Source: JACWAE01 sp963847595
Lineage (GTDB): Bacteria > Chloroflexota > Dehalococcoidia > SZUA-161
Assembly (NCBI GenBank): GCA_963847595.1
Contig: CAWKAJ010000002.1
Location: forward strand, 1,488,001-1,552,000
DNA length: 64,000 nucleotides
Direction: 5' to 3'
Shown here in pieces: positions 58,103 through 64,000 of the stretch (position 1 is its first letter; each line of letters begins with the position of its first letter). The notes below the pieces were generated by a model. The model ran no database searches. It saw only the letters and a program-made list of their open reading frames with translations, and had not been told where the DNA came from. Both the position numbers and the translations under genes were made by a program.

Positions 58103-58974
58103 TGGCTACCGCAAGTCCGTCCAGCGTACCCCTGACCAGGCCCCGTCGTTCAGCGGGGGCCGCCACCCGCATCGCCTTCGGGGCGCTGCTGTTACGCGAC
58201 CTTACAGTGTTGAGAAAGAACCTGGGCATATTTGTGGCACGCACGATCATACAGCCTTTCCTCCTGGTCTTCGTTTTTTTGTTCGTGTTCCCTAAGATCG
58301 GCCAGGGTATCGGCGGAGGCACGGGAATTGCCGGCGAATCTGCGTTCGCTGCCGTTTTGGTGTCAGGCGTGGTGGGCCTCTCGATTATGTTCCAGGGAAT
58401 TCAGGCAGTGGCCCTGCCCCTGGCCAACGAGTTCGGCTATACCAAAGAGATCGAGGACAGGGTACTGGCACCCCTCCCGGTTGCGCTGGTTGCCATAGGC
58501 AAGGTGCTGGCGGGAGCCATCCAGGGCCTGATCGCCGCAGCCATCGTATTCCCCATCGCGTATGCCATACATGCCAAGGGAGTGGAGGTGCAGCTATCCG
58601 TGCACTGGCCTCTCCTGATTACGCTCATCCCGCTTACCTCCATCATGACCTCCAGCCTCGGTCTGCTGCTCGGGACTCGCATCCAGCCGCGCAACATAGG
58701 AATGATGTTCGGGTTTATAGTGCTGCCCCTAACCTTTCTGGGCGGTACATATTACCCGTGGGAGACGCTGGGGGCTATCAAGGTCGGGGGCTTCCCCTGG
58801 CTGCAGGCCCTGGTCTGTATCAACCCGCTAATCTATGTGACCGAGGGGTTCCGGGCTGCGTTGACCACAACGGCGCACATGCCGCTATATGTGATCTATC
58901 CTGTGCTCGTAGGGTTCTGCGTCCTGTTCCTCTGGCTCGGGGTCAGGGGCTTCTACAACAGAGTCCTCAGCTAG
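58102..58974 (+). CDS. ABC-2 type exporter permease (DrrB-like)
   Basis: 290 residues, six predicted membrane helices, starting with a short cytoplasmic region (RKNLGIFVARTIIQPFLLVF is the first helix). The ABC-2 signature region is FGFIVLPLTFLGGTYYP near residues 205-225, followed by INPLIYVTEGFRAAL. Its ATG overlaps the ATPase stop (TAATG). Together they make a two-gene exporter. Substrate unknown. Confidence 0.92.
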   Translation: MATASPSSVPLTRPRRSAGAATRIAFGALLLRDLTVLRKNLGIFVARTIIQPFLLVFVFLFVFPKIGQGIGGGTGIAGESAFAAVLVSGVVGLSIMFQGIQAVALPLANEFGYTKEIEDRVLAPLPVALVAIGKVLAGAIQGLIAAAIVFPIAYAIHAKGVEVQLSVHWPLLITLIPLTSIMTSSLGLLLGTRIQPRNIGMMFGFIVLPLTFLGGTYYPWETLGAIKVGGFPWLQALVCINPLIYVTEGFRAALTTTAHMPLYVIYPVLVGFCVLFLWLGVRGFYNRVLS

Positions 58975-59015
58975 CGACACGCCTGACGGGCAGGGAAGAC
59001 GGTCAGGGGGGGCTC

Positions 59016-59534
59016 TTACCTGGCGCAGCCGTCAATGCTTTCCCGGATAATCCGGCGAGCCAGGCGTTCCCCGATGAACCTTCGCTCCCTCAGTTCTCTG
59101 GCGAGGGCTTCTACAGCAGCCCAATGAGGCTCGTAGCCTATGAGATTTCTAGTACGCTCCCAAAGCCAGCCTACGAAAGCTCTGGCCTCTTTGTCCTCAT
59201 CAAATAAGCACATAGCCGCATCATAGGCCTGTGTCATATCGTCGTCGCTGCCCTTGCGGCATATGCGGCCGGTTTTCAAACGTTCCGCCATAGCGCCAGC
59301 GAGCAAGACAGTAATCAGCTTCTCAATCTGGCTGCGAAACCTGCAGGTAAGGGGCTCATCGGGTTTGAAGGTTGCCAGATTTCTATACTCACACCGACCC
59401 AGGGTATTGTCATCGGGATTCGGCACGATAGAAACGCAAGCCAATCTTCTATGAACCAGGTAGGACGCCACGGCATGACCGGCCTCGTGGTATGCGGCTC
59501 GCTCCAATTTAGTCAAGGAGTTTTCCCCTGTCAT
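59016..59534 (-). CDS. Stand-alone M41 (FtsH-type) peptidase domain protein
   Basis: About 172 residues from ATG 59534, with AGGGATGGAG just upstream (ATG 59567 and TTG 59573 are alternatives). Contains the zinc site AAYHEAGHAVASYLV (HExxH) and, about 80 residues on, KGSDDDMTQAYDAAM, the equivalent of the FtsH GxSNDxxxA third-ligand segment. The AAA+ ATPase and membrane helices of FtsH are absent. Such free peptidase domains are known but uncharacterised. ATP-independent proteolysis of small or unfolded proteins is an inference. Promoter at 59586-59614. Confidence 0.82.
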   Translation of the reverse strand: MTGENSLTKLERAAYHEAGHAVASYLVHRRLACVSIVPNPDDNTLGRCEYRNLATFKPDEPLTCRFRSQIEKLITVLLAGAMAERLKTGRICRKGSDDDMTQAYDAAMCLFDEDKEARAFVGWLWERTRNLIGYEPHWAAVEALARELRERRFIGERLARRIIRESIDGCAR

Positions 59535-59585
59535 GGCTCCATCCCTGGTAGGCATTTCAGCAGACATTTCCAATCTGGAACCATC

Positions 59586-59614
59586 GTATACTCATTGCAT
59601 AAAAAAGTCACAAA
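59586..59614 (-). promoter_or_regulatory. Promoter for the M41-like peptidase
   Basis: On the minus strand TTGTGA (59614-59609), 17 nt, TATACG (59591-59586). The predicted start near 59579 leaves about 45 nt of leader before ATG 59534. Confidence 0.5.
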
Positions 59615-59670
59615 ATTTGAGCGAAAAGTGTTAAAAAAGGCTTACGTTTTGTGCTGACTTTGTAAATAAT

Positions 59671-59698
59671 GTAGGGGCGTTCAATTGAACGCCCCTAC
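59671..59698. repeat. Perfect 28-bp GTAGGGGC palindrome
   Basis: Arm GTAGGGGCGTTCAA; identical in all 28 bases to 30984-31011 although 29 kb away. Lies 19 nt after the bioY stop (minus strand). Confidence 0.88.
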
Positions 59699-59717
59699 AA
59701 CTCAGAGAAGGTTACCG

Positions 59718-60368
59718 TTACGCTCGTTTAACGCTATCTGCCTCTCCGTTGAAGGCCTTCTTGGGCGTTATCGCCGAGGCTATCCCCGTGAGCGCGAAAA
59801 TCTTAATCAGGTCAGCGGCTATGAAGGGGAACAGGCCCAGCGTCAGGACATGGTAGAAGCTCGCGCTACCTCCTCCAACCAGGTTCAACCAGAGGTGCAA
59901 TTGCAGCAGTCCCGGAACGTAGATCAAGACGAAGTCGGCGAAAAGCAATATGCCGAGCATAGGGAGGAAGGACCTCGCCCTGATGTACTTGTCAGTGAAA
60001 TGCCCCACGAACAGGGCGGCCAGGAAGAAGCCGACGATATAGCCTCCGGTAGGCCCGGCGAGATGACCCACGCCTCCTGACCAGCCAGCGAACCAGGGCA
60101 GGCCAGCGACTCCAAGCCCGGCATAAGCGGCTACGCTGATACCTCCCCACCCCCCGCCCAGAAGCACGCCGGCCAGCAGTACGGCAAATGTCTGCAGCGT
60201 AATGGGAACCGGCGTCCAGGGCAGCGGAATCACTGCTTGGGCTGAAAGCCCGATAACGCAGGCCATGCCCAGAGCCAGCAGAATCTTGCCAGCCAGGCTC
60301 AGTTCACTGCGCCAGCGGTAAGCGTTGTATGTGGCCATTCTCCATCTATCTAAAGCTTTTACTTCCAT
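59718..60368 (-). CDS. bioY: Biotin transporter BioY
   Basis: S-component of an ECF-type biotin transporter, 216 residues with six hydrophobic helices. Family features: ITLQTFAVLLAGVLLGG, AYAGLGVAGLPWFAGWSGG and LAGPTGGYIVGFFLAALFVG. It may need EcfAT, which are not in the window, or work alone. AGAGG lies upstream of the ATG. It is second in the birA-bioY unit (42-nt gap), so the BirA operator at 61415-61448 should regulate both. Confidence 0.94.
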   Translation of the reverse strand: MEVKALDRWRMATYNAYRWRSELSLAGKILLALGMACVIGLSAQAVIPLPWTPVPITLQTFAVLLAGVLLGGGWGGISVAAYAGLGVAGLPWFAGWSGGVGHLAGPTGGYIVGFFLAALFVGHFTDKYIRARSFLPMLGILLFADFVLIYVPGLLQLHLWLNLVGGGSASFYHVLTLGLFPFIAADLIKIFALTGIASAITPKKAFNGEADSVKRA

Positions 60369-60409
60369 TCCTTGAACCTCTTTCTTCGCCAGATTTACTC
60401 GCTAATGGG

Positions 60410-61384
60410 TCAGTTATCGCGGCCAATCAAGGATACGTCGCCGCTGATGATTCTCTTCACATCTCCATTCTCCTTTCTTATCAGCAGGAAGCCCTCCTCA
60501 TCTATGTCCAGGGCCTTGCCCTTTGTTTCCTCCTTGCCATCGCTGACCTTGACCCAGGAGCCAATGGTGTTGTCCAGGGCTTTCCACTGCTGCCGCGGGC
60601 TGTCAAACCCGTATGCCAGGAACGTCCGGTAGAGCACATCAAACTCAGCCAGAAGGCTCCGGACAAGCCTCACTCGAGAGACATACTCGCCGCATTTCTC
60701 GGCTAAAGAGGTCGCGATGCCCCGGGTCGGCTCAGGCAGAAGCGAGCATTCGGTGTTCACATTCACTCCGATACCGAGAACGATATGGTTCACCCTGTCT
60801 ATGTCGCTGCTCATTTCGGCAAGTATTCCCGCAACCTTCTTCCCATCAATGATGATATCGTTGGGCCACTTTATCCTCGGCTCGAGAGGGGTCACACTTC
60901 GTATGGCATTACACACAGCCACTCCAGCGATTAGGGGAATCTGGATAATCTGAGAAGGCCTAAGATTCGGCCTCAAGATGACGGAGAAGTACACGCCCTC
61001 ACGAGACGGCGAGATCCAGAGCTTGCCCTTCCTGCCCCTGCCTTTTATCTGCCTCTCGGAGATCGCTACGACCCCCTCCTCTGCGCCCTTTCTCGCAGCC
61101 TCTTCCGCTATATCCTGAGTCGAGGTGACCTCTTCCTGGTAGAGAAAACGCCTGCCCATGATGCCGGCGTCAAGGCCAAGGGCAATTTCCTGGGGGCTAA
61201 CTAGGTCGGGGCTTTTGATGAAGGCATATCCGGTGCGGGGAGAGGAATCTATCTCATATCCCACCCTGCGCAGCTCGTTAACATGCTTCCAGACAGCCGT
61301 CCTGGAGATATGGAACCTCTGGCCAAGCTGTTCTCCTGAGACGTGGCCTTCCTGCTGCAGGGCTTTAAGAATGGAATCTCTCAT
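60410..61384 (-). CDS. birA: Bifunctional biotin protein ligase / biotin operon repressor
   Basis: 324 residues. An N-terminal winged-helix domain (ILKALQQEGHVSGEQLGQRF followed by ISRTAVWKHVNELR, residues about 5-40) identifies the repressor type. The ligase domain has the biotinyl-AMP loop KGRGRKGKLW, IKWPNDIIIDGKKVAGIL and GIGVNVN. It joins biotin to carboxylase carrier proteins and, loaded with biotinyl-AMP, binds its operator. The start codon has no Shine-Dalgarno; promoter spacing implies a nearly leaderless mRNA. Confidence 0.96.
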   Translation of the reverse strand: MRDSILKALQQEGHVSGEQLGQRFHISRTAVWKHVNELRRVGYEIDSSPRTGYAFIKSPDLVSPQEIALGLDAGIMGRRFLYQEEVTSTQDIAEEAARKGAEEGVVAISERQIKGRGRKGKLWISPSREGVYFSVILRPNLRPSQIIQIPLIAGVAVCNAIRSVTPLEPRIKWPNDIIIDGKKVAGILAEMSSDIDRVNHIVLGIGVNVNTECSLLPEPTRGIATSLAEKCGEYVSRVRLVRSLLAEFDVLYRTFLAYGFDSPRQQWKALDNTIGSWVKVSDGKEETKGKALDIDEEGFLLIRKENGDVKRIISGDVSLIGRDN

Positions 61385-61393
61385 TAAGCCCGT

Positions 61394-61422
61394 ATTTTAG
61401 CGGAGGACTTGAGCAATGTCAA
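61394..61422 (-). promoter_or_regulatory. Promoter of birA-bioY
   Basis: On the minus strand a perfect TTGACA (61422-61417), 17-nt spacer, TAAAAT (61399-61394, five of six). Predicted start near 61387, about 3 nt before the ATG at 61384. The -35 box lies inside the BirA operator. Confidence 0.8.
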
Positions 61423-61448
61423 CCATTATGTTTTCAGTGGTTGACATT
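61415..61448. promoter_or_regulatory. BirA operator
   Basis: Perfect inverted repeat AATGTCAACCA (61415-61425) and TGGTTGACATT (61438-61448). Counted between ACC and GGT the spacer is 14 nt, the known layout of BirA sites (TTGTNAACC-N14/15-GGTTNACAA type). It overlaps the -35 box of the birA promoter, so binding would block transcription of birA and bioY. Confidence 0.88.
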
Positions 61449-61460
61449 AAGATTATATAT

Positions 61461-61488
61461 GTAGGGGCACGGCATGCCGTGCCCCTAC
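61461..61488. repeat. Perfect 28-bp GTAGGGGC palindrome
   Basis: Arm GTAGGGGCACGGCA; all 28 bases equal those at 20683-20710, 41 kb away. Lies 13 bp beyond the BirA operator. Confidence 0.88.
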
Positions 61489-61573
61489 GCTTGTACAACC
61501 ACGTTAAGTATGCACAGCGCCAGGCTAGAAATGCCTGAAAAGCAGATGCAAAGAGGCCCCTGTTCAGCGCAAT

Positions 61574-62152
61574 CTAACCTTGAGGTTTGGAGAGCTGCCG
61601 CACCATCTGAACAACATCTGTGCCCACATTTTTAGCCTCTTCCAAAGCCGACAGGCCAATACTGCCTCCCACTCCCTGTTTTACTTCACCCTTTTCCCGG
61701 CCATAGCCTATGGCGCCGCGAACCGGTATCATCCCATGGACCATAAAGAAGCCATAGAGCAGGTTACGCGTCTGACCTGCACCTACCCGCCTCACGGCCA
61801 GGATCGGTGCAGCTACTTTCCCTTTTAACCTCCTGTCCATGAGCAATGAGAAGGTTCGATCCATTATGGCCTTGGCCTGTGCGCTTACGGTGCCGAAATA
61901 TACCGGGGAACCGAATATGATGGCATCTGCCGCTTCGAGCTGTTGATATATGGACTGCATATCGTCCTGGATATGGCAAATGCCGGTCTTGCCACAACTG
62001 CCGCATGCGTCACAAGGCGCAATGTTCTTGCCTATGACCGAGACAAGCTCAGTCTGGGCCCCCGCTTCACGCGCTGAGGCCAGCGCTTCCTTGACCAGTA
62101 TCTCCGTATTTCCACCTTTGCGGGGACTGCAGACAATGCCCAGAATCTTCAT
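61574..62152 (-). CDS. Iron-sulfur flavoprotein (flavodoxin-like NAD(P)H reductase family)
   Basis: 192 residues. Flavodoxin-like FMN-binding fold with the phosphate loop CSPRKGGNTEILV, and a compact cysteine motif C47-x2-C50-x2-C53-x5-C59 (CDACGSCGKTGIC) that binds a 4Fe-4S cluster in archaeal iron-sulfur flavoproteins. IIFGSPVYFGTVSAQAKAIMDR is the second FMN-contact block. Such proteins reduce O2, peroxide or other acceptors in anaerobes. AGGAGGG lies upstream of the ATG. Located 105 nt after dnaK on the same strand, separated by a palindrome. Confidence 0.9.
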   Translation of the reverse strand: MKILGIVCSPRKGGNTEILVKEALASAREAGAQTELVSVIGKNIAPCDACGSCGKTGICHIQDDMQSIYQQLEAADAIIFGSPVYFGTVSAQAKAIMDRTFSLLMDRRLKGKVAAPILAVRRVGAGQTRNLLYGFFMVHGMIPVRGAIGYGREKGEVKQGVGGSIGLSALEEAKNVGTDVVQMVRQLSKPQG

Positions 62153-62197
62153 GACAAAGTCCCTCCTCAGCTATCGGTCTGCCAAACTGAAAGCAGC

Positions 62198-62231
62198 AGG
62201 GGCGTCCTTCCCGAACGGGAAGGACGCCCCT
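62198..62231. repeat. AGGGGCGTCC palindrome between dnaK and the flavoprotein gene
   Basis: Arms AGGGGCGTCCTTCCCG / CGGGAAGGACGCCCCT around two central bases; 16-bp arms. Same outer GGGGC...GCCCC scheme as the GTAGGGGC family. It could serve as a terminator for dnaK despite only a short T/A stretch after it. Confidence 0.75.
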
Positions 62232-62257
62232 AAAACGTTCGTGGCAATTGAGCCTGG

Positions 62258-64000
62258 TTACACCTCGCGGAACTCGCCCTCTACGGTGCCTTCGTCTTTC
62301 TTGCCCGGGCCTTCTTCGCCTCCCGGAGGAGGTGGCGGCGCTCCTGCGCCCGGACCTCCGCCTGCCTGCTGATAGACAGCCGCACCCACTTTCTGCATAG
62401 CGTCGGACAGCTCCTGAGTCGTCCGTTTGAGCTGCTGAACGTCGCCGCCGGTTAGTGCCGATTTCACCGCCGCTATCTTGCTGTCAACCTCACTCTTCAG
62501 TTGAGCAGGCACCTTGTCGCCCTGCTCACGCAGAGTCCGCTCCGCTGTATAGACCAGGGTATCCGCCATGTTGCGGGCTTCAACTTCCTCGCGCTTCCTG
62601 GTATCATCAGCCGCATGCATCTCGGCCTCGTGCTTCATGCGCTCGACCTCTTCTTTCCTCAGCCCGCTGGAGGCAGTGATGGTAATCTTCTGCTCCCTGC
62701 CCGTGCCTTTATCATGGGCTTTAACGCTGAGTATGCCGTTAGCATCTATGTCGAAGGCAACCTCGATCTGAGGCATGCCGCGAGGCGCCGGAAGTATGCC
62801 ATCGAGCATGAAGCGTCCCAGAGTCCTGTTATCATTAGCCATAGGCCGCTCGCCCTGGAGCACATGTATCTCCACGCTGGACTGGCTATCAGCAGCCGTG
62901 CTGAATATCTGGCTCTTCGAGGTAGGTATGGTGGTGTTGCGCTGAATGAGCGGCGTCATCACCGCACCCAGGGTCTCGATTCCCAGGGTAAGCGGCGTGA
63001 CATCTAGGAGCAGCACGTCCTTGACCTCACCCTTGAGCACACCACCCTGGATTGCTGCCCCCATGGCGACAACTTCATCGGGGTTGACTCCCTTGGACGG
63101 CTCGCGGCCGAAGAATTCCTTGACCTTCCTCTGCACCAGCGGCATCCTGGTCTGACCGCCGACAAGGATAACTTCGTTGATCTGGCTGGTGCTCAATCCG
63201 GCGTCCGTAACAGCCTGTTTGCACGGGCCGATAGTTTTCTCCACGAGGTCCATCACCAATTGCTCCAGCTTGGCCCGAGTCAACTTTATAGTAAGGTGCT
63301 TGGGCCCGCTGGCGTCAGCGGTGATGAAGGGAAGGTTTATCTCGGTCTCCATCACTGTGGAGAGCTCCATCTTCGCCTTTTCCGCAGCCTCCTTGAGCCT
63401 TTGCAGGGCCATGCGGTCTTTCCTCAGGTCTATGCCCTGGTCGCGCTTGAACTCATCGCACAGCCAGTCCATGATGCGCTGGTCGAAGTCGTCGCCGCCC
63501 AGGTGCGTATCGCCATTGGTAGACTTGACCTGGAAGGTGCCCTCGCCCAGCTCCAGGACCGAGATATCGAAGGTGCCGCCGCCCAGGTCGTACACCGCAA
63601 TGGTCTCATCCTTCTTCTTGTCCAGTCCGTAAGCCAGAGCTGCAGCGGTGGGCTCGTTGATGATGCGCAGCACTTTCAGGCCTGCAATCTCGCCGGCGTC
63701 CTTTGTAGCCTGCCTCTGGCTATCGTTAAAGTAGGCCGGGACAGTGATGACCGCCTCGGTTACTTTCTCGCCCAGATAAGCCTCAGCATCGGCCTTCAGC
63801 TTCTGCAGAATCATGGCCGATATCTCAGGCGGGCTATACTCCTTGCCTCCCATCAACACGCGTACCTCGTTGTTGGGGCCCCGGGTCACCTTATAGGTCT
63901 TGCGGCGGGCATCCTCCTCCACCGGCAACTCACGTCCGGGCGGCTCGCCCCATTTACGTCCCATAAAGCGCTTAATGCTATAGATGGTATTCTCAGGATT
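62258..64000 (-). CDS. dnaK: Chaperone DnaK (Hsp70), N-terminus outside window
   Basis: ATP-dependent Hsp70 chaperone that works with DnaJ and GrpE. The frame is open through the window edge (NPENTIYSIKRFMGRKWGE), so roughly the first 50-60 residues are missing. Visible: VPAYFNDSQRQATKDAGEIAGL, the Hsp70 signature YDLGGGTFDISVLE, VILVGGQTRMPLVQ, the interdomain linker DVLLLDVTPLTLGIETLG, and the substrate-binding domain ending in a Gly/Pro-rich, acidic tail (KKDEGTVEGEFREV). dnaJ or grpE would be expected nearby but lie outside or are absent. Confidence 0.97.
   Translation of the reverse strand, partial: NPENTIYSIKRFMGRKWGEPPGRELPVEEDARRKTYKVTRGPNNEVRVLMGGKEYSPPEISAMILQKLKADAEAYLGEKVTEAVITVPAYFNDSQRQATKDAGEIAGLKVLRIINEPTAAALAYGLDKKKDETIAVYDLGGGTFDISVLELGEGTFQVKSTNGDTHLGGDDFDQRIMDWLCDEFKRDQGIDLRKDRMALQRLKEAAEKAKMELSTVMETEINLPFITADASGPKHLTIKLTRAKLEQLVMDLVEKTIGPCKQAVTDAGLSTSQINEVILVGGQTRMPLVQRKVKEFFGREPSKGVNPDEVVAMGAAIQGGVLKGEVKDVLLLDVTPLTLGIETLGAVMTPLIQRNTTIPTSKSQIFSTAADSQSSVEIHVLQGERPMANDNRTLGRFMLDGILPAPRGMPQIEVAFDIDANGILSVKAHDKGTGREQKITITASSGLRKEEVERMKHEAEMHAADDTRKREEVEARNMADTLVYTAERTLREQGDKVPAQLKSEVDSKIAAVKSALTGGDVQQLKRTTQELSDAMQKVGAAVYQQAGGGPGAGAPPPPPGGEEGPGKKDEGTVEGEFREV

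Overview
The window is a gene-dense bacterial chromosome segment of moderately high GC. It holds about 59 supported protein genes, no rRNA or tRNA gene that I can see, no insertion sequence with a transposase and no CRISPR array. The gene set suggests a free-living, probably anaerobic bacterium of the Chloroflexota, most likely Dehalococcoidia. The reasons are an aldehyde:ferredoxin oxidoreductase with a MoaD-like partner, an iron-sulfur flavoprotein, an Fe-S old-yellow-enzyme reductase, a HisG+HisZ histidine pathway, many GTG/TTG starts, and dispersed intergenic palindromes. The taxonomic call is inference, not a measurement.

Layout. 1-3.8 kb: two nitroreductases, a methyltransferase, a PLP enzyme and small proteins. 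3.9-8.9 kb: arginine genes argB-argD-argG-argH; argG carries a one-base frameshift, and both spacers flanking argD hold copies of one roughly 95-bp repeat. 8.9-15.7 kb: rpe, rpmB, fakA/yloV, recG and argS, an order partly shared with Firmicutes. 15.7-29.3 kb: gamma-carbonic anhydrase, M20 peptidase, Fe-S flavin reductase, trpS, an inositol-phosphatase-family enzyme, a CLC chloride protein, a Trk/Ktr potassium system, a SemiSWEET and small proteins. 29.3-31.0 kb: an accessory patch with a lone AIPR-family (abortive infection) gene behind its own promoter, a short structured RNA and an intrinsic terminator, bracketed by palindromic repeats. 31-38 kb: HtrA protease, a duplicated-domain unknown protein, a short MscS, an acetyltransferase, DUF2284, a CrtC/AttH-like protein, a hemerythrin-like protein and an epimerase. 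38-44.6 kb: a compact histidine operon hisZ-hisG-(Zn-PLC-like)-hisD-hisC-hisB in which HisG is a tandem double-length protein and HisB has a basic Lys/Thr/Ala tail. 44.8-54.8 kb: recJ, a GH31 glycosidase, two histidine kinases, a receiver-only regulator and a PilB/GspE-type ATPase. 54.9-64 kb: MoaD-like protein plus AOR, a two-gene ABC exporter, a free-standing M41-type peptidase, bioY-birA under a clear BirA operator, an iron-sulfur flavoprotein and the 3' part of dnaK.

Most striking points: (1) promoter - short RNA with a perfect Shine-Dalgarno and a start-stop codon pair - terminator - AIPR gene, a layout like type III toxin-antitoxin loci or an attenuator; (2) a tandem HisG whose two halves have lost complementary active-site motifs; (3) palindromic repeats with constant outer arms and different but self-complementary cores, in places arrayed with a period near 81 bp and a conserved linker; (4) a BirA operator overlapping the promoter of a nearly leaderless birA; (5) the argG frameshift and the duplicated ribosome-binding segment before it.
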